A stretch of DNA of 64,000 nt from Caecibacter massiliensis (lineage in GTDB: Bacteria; Bacillota; Negativicutes; Veillonellales; Megasphaeraceae), in assembly GCA_900095875.1 (NCBI GenBank), contig LT608311.1, positions 2,202,774-2,266,773 on the forward strand, in the 5' to 3' direction. The notes beneath the pieces were generated by a model. That model saw nothing but the letters and a program-made list of their open reading frames with translations. It had not been told where the DNA came from and did no database searches. Shown here in pieces: positions 1 through 9,035 of the stretch (its first letter is position 1; every line of letters begins with the position of its first letter). A program made the position numbers and the translations under genes.

Positions 1-2
1 CG

Positions 3-527
3 CAAAACATGAGTTGTCGGAATACATCCCTTGGAGTAGATATTTTGCCTTCACAACCACCAATACTTAGTGGACGCAAAATAAAGTTGCCGAAGAGAAA
101 TTTCTTCTCTGATTCGCTTTATTGGCGCAGATTCAGTGACACGTTATCTGATCTCGATGCTCTCTTTCGCGATCAGCGTCACAATCTTGAGACGCGAGAG
201 CGGCGGGAGGATATTATCCTGGATTTTGTTGAAACTGTTTTGTACGAAGCAAATCGTCTACAGAACCTTCCTGCTGGCTGGAGCAAGGAGACTGAGCTGT
301 CAGATGAGCAGGCGACTTGGCTGGATGAAGCCTATGGAAGACAGCGGCAAGCCGATACGGATTGGATTTGGCCGGTTTGCTTGGATTTTTCTCGCTGGCT
401 CGTAAATGCCTACGGGAGGTTCTGTGGCATAGAGAAGCGGAAAGAGATTTCGCTTTCGGATGCAGAGCTGCACTCCTTTGCATCGACGTTGGAGAGCGTC
501 CTGAAGCAGGAGGTGAGAGAAGGATGA
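3..527 (+). CDS. csy1: Csy1 (Cas8f), C-terminal part, cut by the window edge
   Basis: This is the large subunit of the type I-F Cascade complex, which helps recognise the PAM and hold the 5' end of the crRNA. Only about 174 C-terminal residues are visible; the frame is open to the left edge, so the ATG at 9 is internal and the real start lies outside. The assignment rests on position (immediately before csy2-csy3-csy4 and a I-F array) and on the look of the tail (residues QNMSCRN, then WRRF and WPVCLDFSRWL), which fit Csy1 family ends. The stop overlaps the csy2 start in an ATGA junction at 524-527, so the genes are translationally coupled. Confidence is high from context and moderate from sequence alone. 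Confidence 0.85.
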   Translation, partial: QNMSCRNTSLGVDILPSQPPILSGRKIKLPKRNFFSDSLYWRRFSDTLSDLDALFRDQRHNLETRERREDIILDFVETVLYEANRLQNLPAGWSKETELSDEQATWLDEAYGRQRQADTDWIWPVCLDFSRWLVNAYGRFCGIEKRKEISLSDAELHSFASTLESVLKQEVREG

Positions 528-1489
528 ATAGAATTAAAACGTATTTGCTGTTGCGGCAGGTCAAGATTCATAATGCGAATGCATTCAGCAGCCCTCTCAC
601 GATTGGCTTCCCCGCCATGACAGCGTGGCTAGGTGCCATGCACGCGCTTGAAAGAAAGCTTCGTCAGCATGAAGCGCTGTCAGGCATTCGCTTGAAGAAA
701 TTGGCTGTCTCCTGTCATGACTTTGATTTGCAGACCTATAAGGGACCAGGTGACTATGTGAACTCAGTGATTATCACTGCGAATCCCTTGCGAAAAAAAG
801 GTGCTTCCTTTGAGCGGCCACCGTTTATCGAAGAAGCGAGAGTCCATTTGAATGTGTCACTTCTTATCGAAATCGATGGGCTCATGCCGGGCGACTTTCC
901 GGTTTTTGAGGAGAAGGTTACAGAAGCTTTGGAGAGGATGAAGATTGCCGGCGGAGCTGTCCTTGGTTTTTCGCCGATACAAGACGCTATAAATTTAACT
1001 TCGACGCGCCACTCCAGAATCCTCTTGGTTGATGAAAAAAATGAGGAAGATAACCGTCGTGCCATTCGCAGCCTCATGCCGGGATATGTCCTAATAGAGC
1101 GTCGCCAGTTGTTGCAACAAAGACAGGAAGAACTCAATCATCAAGATACCCTGCAGGCGATGCTGGATTTGCTGGCTCTGCACTATGAATACGATGACGA
1201 ACACGATACATGGAATGTACAGCCGCGCAAGGAAAAAGGCTGGTTGGTGCCGATTGTTACAGGATTTAAAGGGCTGACACCACTTGGCCACGTTGCGAAT
1301 CAGCGCGATGCGAGTACGTTGCATCGCTTTGCAGAACCTGTGCTGACCCTCGGCGAGTTCAAGATGGCACATCGGTTTGATTGTGTGGATGATATGATGT
1401 GGCAGTACCATTATGATGAGGATAAAGGTTTATACGTCTGTGTGAATGAGCAGATGGAATCAGATGAAGAGGCTAAAGGAGAGGATTAA
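524..1489 (+). CDS. csy2: Csy2 (Cas5f), type I-F Cascade subunit
   Basis: Csy2 forms the foot of the I-F crRNA complex with Csy1 and binds the 5' handle of the crRNA. The protein has 321 residues, normal for the family, and opens with MNRIKTYLLLRQVKIHNANAF, the usual start before a conserved FP-T/AW-LGAMHALERKL segment. The open frame extends further left to 362, but the ATG at 524 overlaps the csy1 stop (ATGA) and follows a GAGAGAAGG ribosome binding site, so it is preferred. The csy3 start follows 2 bp after the stop. The gene is AT-richer than the housekeeping genes on the right of the window, which suggests acquisition of the whole cas locus. Confidence 0.92.
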   Translation: MNRIKTYLLLRQVKIHNANAFSSPLTIGFPAMTAWLGAMHALERKLRQHEALSGIRLKKLAVSCHDFDLQTYKGPGDYVNSVIITANPLRKKGASFERPPFIEEARVHLNVSLLIEIDGLMPGDFPVFEEKVTEALERMKIAGGAVLGFSPIQDAINLTSTRHSRILLVDEKNEEDNRRAIRSLMPGYVLIERRQLLQQRQEELNHQDTLQAMLDLLALHYEYDDEHDTWNVQPRKEKGWLVPIVTGFKGLTPLGHVANQRDASTLHRFAEPVLTLGEFKMAHRFDCVDDMMWQYHYDEDKGLYVCVNEQMESDEEAKGED

Positions 1490-1491
1490 TC

Positions 1492-2514
1492 ATGGCAAAA
1501 TCAAGCACGAAAGGGTTAGCAACCGTATTGTCTTTTGAGAAAAAAATCGTTCTCTCAGATGGTTTGATGTATGGGACAACTTGGGAAAATCGGCAGACAC
1601 AAGCGACTGCCCTGCCGTTGCATGAAAAATCTGTTCGCGGCACGATTTCCAATCGCCTGAAATCGGCAGTTGCCAATGATCCTGCAAAGCTCAATGCAGA
1701 AGTCGAAAAGCCGAATCTGCAGACTGTTGATGCAGCATCGTTGACCATGGAACAGGATACGCTAAAGGTCACTTTTACGATGAAAGTCCTGCCGGGTGCA
1801 GCTGTTCCCGCAGCCTGCAATGTGGAAAACCACAAGGAAGAAATCTTGAAAATGGGGAAGCGCTATGTTGAGCAATATGGATTTGGCGAATTAGCCAAAC
1901 GATATGCTTTGAATCTTGCTAACGGGCGATTTCTTTGGAGAAATCGCGTCGGCGCAGAAGACTTGGAAGTGCAGGTAAAAGCTGGAAATACGCAGTGGCT
2001 GTTTCATTCATATGATTATTCTCTGAAGGATTTTGATCATGTTGACGAAAAGGTTGAAGCCTTATCGGAACAGATTGAGTCGGCACTGGATGGTAAGCTT
2101 CCGTACTTGCTGTTGGAAGTCACGGCTTTTGCTAAGATTGGCAAGGGACAGGAAGTCTATCCAAGTGAAGAGCTCATTCTTGACAAAGGGAAAGGTAAGA
2201 AAAGCAAAGTGTTATATGAAGTGAACGGTACGGCAGCAATGCATTCTCAGAAGCTCGGCAATGCAATTCGCACGATTGATACCTGGTATAACGAATATGA
2301 AACGGGAAACGGTGTAGGTCCCATTTCTGTAGAACCATATGGGGCTGTGACGAATCTTGGCAAGGCGTTCCGCAATCCAAAAGAAAAATGCGATTTTTAT
2401 ACGCTGTTTGATAAGTATTCACTGGGTGCTGATTTTGACAGTCCGGAAGCTGCTCATTACGTCATGGCTATGCTGATTCGCGGCGGCGTATTTGGCGCAA
2501 GCGGAAAGGAATGA
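1492..2514 (+). CDS. csy3: Csy3 (Cas7f), type I-F Cascade backbone
   Basis: Csy3 is the repeated backbone subunit that wraps the spacer part of the crRNA; six copies assemble per complex in studied I-F systems. The 340-residue protein begins MAKSSTKGLATVLSFEKK and carries the family-typical stretch with GLMYGTTWENR, RGTISNRLK and, near the middle, NGRFLWRNRVGAEDLEV. The C-terminus, with a PYGAVTNLGKAFRNP-like segment and VMAMLIRGGVFG, also matches Csy3. The start lies 2 bp after the csy2 stop with an AAGGAGAGG ribosome binding site. It belongs to one csy1-2-3-4 transcript leading into the CRISPR leader. Confidence 0.95.
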   Translation: MAKSSTKGLATVLSFEKKIVLSDGLMYGTTWENRQTQATALPLHEKSVRGTISNRLKSAVANDPAKLNAEVEKPNLQTVDAASLTMEQDTLKVTFTMKVLPGAAVPAACNVENHKEEILKMGKRYVEQYGFGELAKRYALNLANGRFLWRNRVGAEDLEVQVKAGNTQWLFHSYDYSLKDFDHVDEKVEALSEQIESALDGKLPYLLLEVTAFAKIGKGQEVYPSEELILDKGKGKKSKVLYEVNGTAAMHSQKLGNAIRTIDTWYNEYETGNGVGPISVEPYGAVTNLGKAFRNPKEKCDFYTLFDKYSLGADFDSPEAAHYVMAMLIRGGVFGASGKE

Positions 2515-2519
2515 TAGGT

Positions 2520-3101
2520 ATGTGGTTCTTCCAAGATGTTATATTACGGCCCACAGAAGACATATCCGCTTCCTTCCTTTGGTCCAGAGTCTACCGGCAA
2601 GTTCATTTGGCACTTGTCAACAGCAAGGATGAACAGGGGATAATCCGATGTGGTGTCGCCTTTCCTGAGTATTCCGAGGAGAGTCTGACACTGGGTCATC
2701 GACTTCGTTTGCTCGCTCCAGAAGAATCAGATCTGCAGCGTTTGAATCTGCCTGATGCACTGATGCGTTTTGCCCCAGATTACGTGAAGATTACGACAAT
2801 CCGTCAGGTCCCTATCAGAAAATGTAAGGGATACGTGACATACAGCCGATATCAGCCGGAAGCTACGGTTATGCAGAAAGCTAGACGCTATGCAAAGAGA
2901 CACGGTATTTCAATAGAAGAAGCGCAAAAACTTTTTCCCACGGCTGTCAGTAAGAATCGCTACCCGTATATTCAGCTGGAGAGCATGACCAATCACCATC
3001 GTTTCAGCCTGTTCATCCAGAAGCAGGAAGCTGTAGAGCAGCCATGCAACGGTTTTTCTGCCTATGGATTCAGCAAGAAATCGTCTGTTCCTGATTTCTG
3101 A
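2520..3101 (+). CDS. cas6f: Csy4 (Cas6f), CRISPR RNA endoribonuclease
   Basis: Csy4 cuts the repeat hairpin of pre-crRNA and stays bound to the 3' stem. The residues matching the Pseudomonas aeruginosa active site are present: His in YRQVH (His29 when counted from this start), Ser in IQLESMT (equivalent of Ser148) and Tyr in SAYGFSK (equivalent of Tyr176). A basic segment QKARRYAKRHG fits the RNA-binding arginine-rich helix. I prefer ATG 2520 over ATG 2511 because GGAAAGGA lies 9 nt upstream of it and the catalytic His then falls at the family position. With 2511 the start would overlap the csy3 stop (ATGA). It is followed by the leader. Confidence 0.93.
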   Translation: MWFFQDVILRPTEDISASFLWSRVYRQVHLALVNSKDEQGIIRCGVAFPEYSEESLTLGHRLRLLAPEESDLQRLNLPDALMRFAPDYVKITTIRQVPIRKCKGYVTYSRYQPEATVMQKARRYAKRHGISIEEAQKLFPTAVSKNRYPYIQLESMTNHHRFSLFIQKQEAVEQPCNGFSAYGFSKKSSVPDF

Positions 3102-3231
3102 CCAAAGTTTTTACTATGTACCGAAAAGCCTTGTCAATCAAGGGTTTTGACAAGCGCATAAAATTTTGGTTAAATAAGAGTAGACTGATGCAAGCTTAGG
3201 TAGCATCAGGATATTCGCATAAAAGCCTACT
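3102..3231 (+). promoter_or_regulatory. CRISPR leader
   Basis: This is a 130-bp AT-rich non-coding stretch between csy4 and the first repeat. The perfect repeats lie next to it and the degenerate repeat at the other end (8228-8255), so this side is the leader where new spacers enter and where array transcription should start. A TTGACAAGCG motif at about 3157 could serve as a -35 box. No convincing -10 box was fixed. Confidence 0.7.
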
Positions 3232-6200
3232 GTTAACTGCCGCATAGGCAGCTTAGAAAACATAATCTTTCCTAATTTTGAATCATAAGATGTTAACTGC
3301 CGCATAGGCAGCTTAGAAATATCTGATACCCGTCGCAAATATGTACAACTAGTTAACTGCCGCATAGGCAGCTTAGAAAATGGGGCAGTAGCGTCGTCAC
3401 TAGTGCTAAAGGTTAACTGCCGCATAGGCAGCTTAGAAAATGCTAGGAGCCACACCAGAACAACAGCCATTAGTTAACTGCCGCATAGGCAGCTTAGAAA
3501 GTGATATGGATGAGGAACAACACGTTATCCCAGTTAACTGCCGCATAGGCAGCTTAGAAATACACAGAGAGCAATGGAATTAGGATTGTTCCGTTAACTG
3601 CCGCATAGGCAGCTTAGAAAAATATAAATGCCGACATGATTAGCTACCCCTTGTTAACTGCCGCATAGGCAGCTTAGAAATTAGAAAATTGTAATGGCCA
3701 TTACAAAATGGCGTTAACTGCCGCATAGGCAGCTTAGAAATCTTTTGTCTATCTTATGATATACATAAATTGGTTAACTGCCGCATAGGCAGCTTAGAAA
3801 TTTAATAATTGTAATGGCCGTTACAATTATTAGTTAACTGCCGCATAGGCAGCTTAGAAATGCTGGCACCGCTTGACTCCGAACCCGAATTCGTTAACTG
3901 CCGCATAGGCAGCTTAGAAAGGAATGGCCCTGGTAACGATACTCATACCGCCGTTAACTGCCGCATAGGCAGCTTAGAAATTGCGCGAGCTCCGTAAAGC
4001 CGTCGACATTTTGTTAACTGCCGCATAGGCAGCTTAGAAACGTAATGAATTCAATCAGCCCACTGAACACGCGTTAACTGCCGCATAGGCAGCTTAGAAA
4101 ATTGATGCACACCGGCAAATAGTAGGTGTCCTGTTAACTGCCGCATAGGCAGCTTAGAAAGGGCTCAGTAACTACACATTGCCGGCAGCTACGTTAACTG
4201 CCGCATAGGCAGCTTAGAAAAATATCACAATCCATGCAACGGATAGCACGGCGTTAACTGCCGCATAGGCAGCTTAGAAACATCCGGAAGAGTCCCAACG
4301 GGTATGCCAATCGTTAACTGCCGCATAGGCAGCTTAGAAAGAGCCCTTTCAGACTCGATTCATCTTTCAGCCGTTAACTGCCGCATAGGCAGCTTAGAAA
4401 ATCGGCACGGATGCGGTGCATGACCGACCGCCAGTTAACTGCCGCATAGGCAGCTTAGAAATGTGATTCTAAATATGTAACTGTATTGTAGATGTTAACT
4501 GCCGCATAGGCAGCTTAGAAAAAAACATAAATACCCGTTTTGTGCGATATTGTGTTAACTGCCGCATAGGCAGCTTAGAAATGGAAGCCCCAGAACCAAC
4601 ACGAATGGTTTTAGTTAACTGCCGCATAGGCAGCTTAGAAAATCGGTAATATCTTGCGTAGCGTGCCCCAGAAGTTAACTGCCGCATAGGCAGCTTAGAA
4701 AAGCACCAAAGGCGACTTCCCCATGCCGAAGAAGTTAACTGCCGCATAGGCAGCTTAGAAAAGAAGAAATGGAAGCGGACCGAAAGGAGCAGGGTTAACT
4801 GCCGCATAGGCAGCTTAGAAATACCTCCGGGCAGAGTGTCGGTGATATGTATAGTTAACTGCCGCATAGGCAGCTTAGAAAAGGGAGGCCGACCTGGTCC
4901 GATGTGTTGAGCTGTTAACTGCCGCATAGGCAGCTTAGAAATGTCCGAAAAACCTTTTAGAAATCTTTCCGATGTTAACTGCCGCATAGGCAGCTTAGAA
5001 ACGGCAAAACCCGGGCAGCACTGGAACTCATCCAGTTAACTGCCGCATAGGCAGCTTAGAAATTATCACTGATACGGGCCTGTTCTGCCGGATTGTTAAC
5101 TGCCGCATAGGCAGCTTAGAAAGCATTAGTCCGGACTCACTGAACGGAAATGCATGTTAACTGCCGCATAGGCAGCTTAGAAATTACGGATTGGTCGTGC
5201 GGCATGACGCGGGAAGTTAACTGCCGCATAGGCAGCTTAGAAATATAAATACTCTATACATCCTAAAATGTCAAAGTTAACTGCCGCATAGGCAGCTTAG
5301 AAATTGATAAGCAAGGGAAAGCCCCATGATGCAGAGTTAACTGCCGCATAGGCAGCTTAGAAAATAATTCCCACCTCCTATAAATTAAATGCTTTGTTAA
5401 CTGCCGCATAGGCAGCTTAGAAAATGTCCGCGGTTCCTGTAGTTCCGCTTTCATTTGTTAACTGCCGCATAGGCAGCTTAGAAATTTTTGCACTTAGCGA
5501 AGTCTTGTAAATCCTTGTTAACTGCCGCATAGGCAGCTTAGAAAACGTCATCATCATGCGTCGGCTCTTCGGGAATGTTAACTGCCGCATAGGCAGCTTA
5601 GAAAATATATTGTTACATATGTCAAAAAGTCCTGGCGTTAACTGCCGCATAGGCAGCTTAGAAATAAAACAACGGAATAGTCCGTTCAAATTCATCGTTA
5701 ACTGCCGCATAGGCAGCTTAGAAATGTATGGGTGGCACAGTACGGCTATTTTGAAAGTTAACTGCCGCATAGGCAGCTTAGAAATTATATAAAAATATAT
5801 TTATGTACTTTACTCCGTTAACTGCCGCATAGGCAGCTTAGAAAGCATGGCCATTGGTATTTCTCAGTTCCGGATGGTTAACTGCCGCATAGGCAGCTTA
5901 GAAACAGTGTACTTGTTAATAACGTCTATTTCTTGTGTTAACTGCCGCATAGGCAGCTTAGAAAAGAATGGGTAACAGAAGCCATTTCCCAGGACTGTTA
6001 ACTGCCGCATAGGCAGCTTAGAAATTTATGCTATTGTCGTATATGGCGACATGAAGGTTAACTGCCGCATAGGCAGCTTAGAAATCCTTAAAATGTATCA
6101 AATTCACCAGACGCAAGTTAACTGCCGCATAGGCAGCTTAGAAAAGACGAACAGGAGGTATGAGTTATGCGTGATGGTTAACTGCCGCATAGGCAGCTTA

Positions 6201-6416
6201 GAAAGCCCGGAACGAACGCCGCAGGGCCTTTGCAAGGTTAACTGCCGCATAGGCAGCTTAGAAAATGAAACTGTTACGTTGACACACGACGCTATCGTTA
6301 ACTGCCGCATAGGCAGCTTAGAAATCCTCCTCAAAACGATTTGTACAGTACATCGGGTTAACTGCCGCATAGGCAGCTTAGAAACCGTATCAAGCCAGCT
6401 GACTTTGCATAAATAT

Positions 6417-6658
6417 GTTAACTGCCGCATAGGCAGCTTAGAAATGCACTATGCGATGTTCGGGAAAAACTTGTCGAGTTAACTGCCGCATAGGCAGCTT
6501 AGAAACAAGGCGTCGCATGTAATGGGCGTGTCATACGGTTAACTGCCGCATAGGCAGCTTAGAAATGCACTATGCGATGTTCGGGAAAAACTTGTCGAGT
6601 TAACTGCCGCATAGGCAGCTTAGAAACAAGGCGTCGCATGTAATGGGCGTGTCATACG
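6417..6658 (+). repeat. Tandem duplication of two repeat-spacer units
   Basis: The 121-nt block 6417-6537 (repeat, 33-nt spacer starting TGCACTATGC, repeat, 32-nt spacer starting CAAGGCGTCG) is repeated exactly at 6538-6658. This is a duplication by recombination between repeats, not two independent acquisitions. Confidence 0.95.
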
Positions 6659-7744
6659 GTTAACTGCCGCATAGGCAGCTTAGAAAAAGTTCATTGATTT
6701 GTCCGAACTGGCTCAGTATGTTAACTGCCGCATAGGCAGCTTAGAAAAAACAAAAGGGGAACGTGACGGAGGATGGTATAGTTAACTGCCGCATAGGCAG
6801 CTTAGAAAAAGAGCTTCCTGGCCATGGCCGTGCTGGCCTGCGTTAACTGCCGCATAGGCAGCTTAGAAAATGCCACCTATGCCAGGGCGTGCATGCCATC
6901 GGTTAACTGCCGCATAGGCAGCTTAGAAAATCTTTTAAGGCCTCGGCAATGTTAGGATACTTGTTAACTGCCGCATAGGCAGCTTAGAAAGCATGACGTG
7001 CTAGATGGCGTACATGAATACCGTTAACTGCCGCATAGGCAGCTTAGAAATGGGTATACCGGCAGTTCCTTCCTCTGCTGTAGTTAACTGCCGCATAGGC
7101 AGCTTAGAAAATATGTATACCGATGTACCCATAGGTACCCCGGTTAACTGCCGCATAGGCAGCTTAGAAAATGATAGAATACCTGGGACACACCATTTAC
7201 CTGTTAACTGCCGCATAGGCAGCTTAGAAAAGTACGTAAGAGTGAAGACAAGAAAAGATATCGTTAACTGCCGCATAGGCAGCTTAGAAAGGTAGGACTT
7301 CACTCGTAATCCAGTGCTTGAAGTTAACTGCCGCATAGGCAGCTTAGAAATTCCCGGCGTATGGTACCGGGCAAGTGATGTAGTTAACTGCCGCATAGGC
7401 AGCTTAGAAAAAATGTATTGTCCCGAAAACGTGTCATTATTCGTTAACTGCCGCATAGGCAGCTTAGAAATCTCTTTCACTTTTTTAAAAATTGTAATGG
7501 CCGTTAACTGCCGCATAGGCAGCTTAGAAATTTAAGCCCTTATAACTCTCATAGTATCGCATGTTAACTGCCGCATAGGCAGCTTAGAAAGTACATGATA
7601 TAGTTACTCATACTCTTTCACTCGTTAACTGCCGCATAGGCAGCTTAGAAAACCAGTTGTGAACCGCATCATAGATAAAGGAGGTTAACTGCCGCATAGG
7701 CAGCTTAGAAATTGTTATAGACCGCCGTCATAACCCCGTTTTTT

Positions 7745-8106
7745 GTTAACTGCCGCATAGGCAGCTTAGAAAAGGTGTGACCGGAACACGATGTGATGTA
7801 TCTCCGTTAACTGCCGCATAGGCAGCTTAGAAAATAAGCCATACGAAGTAGGTTGCCGTTGTTGTGTTAACTGCCGCATAGGCAGCTTAGAAAAACAGGT
7901 GTTGTGTCTGCAAAAAAAGTCATAAGTTAACTGCCGCATAGGCAGCTTAGAAAGTCGTGATGAAATGAAAAATATTCCCTATATCGTTAACTGCCGCATA
8001 GGCAGCTTAGAAAAGGTGTGACCGGAACACGATGTGATGTATCTCCGTTAACTGCCGCATAGGCAGCTTAGAAAATAAGCCATACGAAGTAGGTTGCCGT
8101 TGTTGT
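7745..8106 (+). repeat. Duplicated spacer pair in order A-B-C-D-A-B
   Basis: Spacer A (7773-7805, starting AGGTGTGACC) and B (7834-7865, starting ATAAGCCATA) occur again at 8014-8046 and 8075-8106. Two unique spacers, C (7894-7925) and D (7954-7985), lie between the copies. The order suggests a four-unit duplication followed by loss of the second C-D, or an unequal exchange. It lies near the old (trailer) end of the array. Confidence 0.95.
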
Positions 8107-8379
8107 GTTAACTGCCGCATAGGCAGCTTAGAAATTCCCGCCAGTCCACTTTATCCAGATCTTCATTGTTAACTGCCGCATAGGCAGCTTAGAAAATATG
8201 GCGCGTGTGTCCGGGAATCCAGTAGTCGTTAACTGCCGTATAGGCAGTTTAGAAAGTAGACAGCTCCTTTACCAGTGACAGCGATTCGTTAGCCGTTCTT
8301 ATCGACTTTTGCGCTCGGAGATTTTGCCGTTGGTAGAAATCCCTTAGTGTAACATAGTTCTAAGTGAGACTTGCCAGAA

Positions 8380-8439
8380 AGAAGACCCTGATAATAATGA
8401 TAGGTCATTGCACCGATTTCATTATTATCAGGGTCTTCT
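8380..8439. repeat. Perfect 21-bp inverted repeat beyond the array
   Basis: The left arm 8380-8400 (starting AGAAGACCCTG) and the right arm 8419-8439 (ending CAGGGTCTTCT) are exact reverse complements around an 18-nt loop. There is no T-run, so it is not a classic terminator for the long crRNA transcript, although it could still stop or stabilise it. A MITE-like remnant is the alternative. The stretch 8256-8379 between array and hairpin shows nothing I recognise. Confidence 0.8.
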
Positions 8440-8875
8440 ATGAAAACTATTGTAGCAGAAATCACCAGAACAATAAAAAATTCAGGTATAGTGATAGTGT
8501 CAGGAGGGTGTAGGCATTTTTAGGGATGAGAAAAAGACTTTGGTATAAAGCTGCATAATATGCTGATGGCCACCGTTTTCTACTAGTCGCATCCATCCGC
8601 CCATCAAGGTGGATTCACGGTCTGGCATAGGATTTGCTTTTTCAGGAATGTAGGTGCAGTCCTTTAATTTCCGAAAATTCCATTCTTTTTTTAAGATGTC
8701 CTGATTGATGTTCACGCGAGTTCGACACATGCAACCGGGAAAGAGTGACACGAAGTCTACTATAAGGTTTTATAAGCATTTTTTATTTTAAAAGTGTCAA
8801 AGAGGGAATTTTACATGATTTTTACGAAGAAGCAAGGAACCGGTCAGATTTTTCTATCGATTCCCGGCAAGATGA
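8440..8875. other. Non-coding stretch, nothing recognised
   Basis: This is AT-rich DNA between the array hairpin and the purH promoter. A minus-strand frame of 83 codons (8500-8751) is the only open frame of size. It has no clear ribosome binding site and no family I recognise, and could be debris of a transposase. Confidence 0.4.
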
Positions 8876-8905
8876 TTGACAGTGCCGCGATTCCCCTTGT
8901 ATAAT
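8876..8905 (+). promoter_or_regulatory. Sigma-70 promoter of purH
   Basis: TTGACA at 8876-8881 and TATAAT at 8900-8905 are separated by 18 nt. Transcription would start near 8912, just before the ZTP aptamer. Confidence 0.85.
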
Positions 8906-8917
8906 AGACGTGAAACA

Positions 8918-9012
8918 TGTGACTGACGGAAAGTGGAGCATACCACGGGGAGCATGATTCGATATAGCCGACCGTCTGGGCGAAGGTTCCCGGAAGTGTC
9001 GGTATTTTTTTT
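8918..9012 (+). ncRNA. ZTP (pfl) riboswitch with transcription terminator
   Basis: The leader shows the diagnostic pfl elements: an early GACTGACGG segment, a GTGGAGCATACCAC hairpin with GGGGAGCA after it, and the 3' core CCGACCGTCTGGGCG. The sequence from CCGAC (about 8968) to GTCGG (about 8998-9002) followed by TATTTTTTTT forms the terminator that competes with ligand binding. ZTP riboswitches sense the purine intermediate ZMP/ZTP and switch on purine and folate genes. Here it lies directly upstream of AICAR transformylase, the enzyme that consumes ZMP. Exact ends are approximate. Confidence 0.88.
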
Positions 9013-9035
9013 ATCTGCGTACGGAGGTAATAACG

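Larger units (their letters stand above)
3232..8255 (+). CRISPR. Type I-F CRISPR array, 84 repeats and 83 spacers
   Basis: The 28-nt repeat starts GTTAACTGCC, ends CTTAGAAA and contains the stem CTGCC-GCATA-GGCAG, the hallmark of type I-F repeats cut by Cas6f to leave an 8-nt CUUAGAAA 5' handle. Repeat starts advance by 60 or 61 nt (spacers of 32 or 33 nt) from 3232 to 8228, which gives 83 intervals. All internal repeats I read are the same; the last one (8228-8255) has two C-to-T changes, marking the trailer end. Four spacers are duplicates (see the blocks at 6417-6658 and 7745-8106), leaving 79 different ones. Short open frames reading MRQLT or NCRIGSLE through the array are artefacts of the repeat. 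Confidence 0.99.

Noticed and set aside
3138-7535. Several open frames through the CRISPR array, reading MRQLT...SKLP or NCRIGSLE units
   Set aside because: They arise because the repeat-spacer period of 60 nt is a multiple of three and lacks stops. They have no ribosome binding sites and vary wherever spacers are.
8500-8751. An 83-codon minus-strand frame downstream of the CRISPR array
   Set aside because: No ribosome binding site, promoter or recognised family; possibly transposase debris. Not called as a gene.
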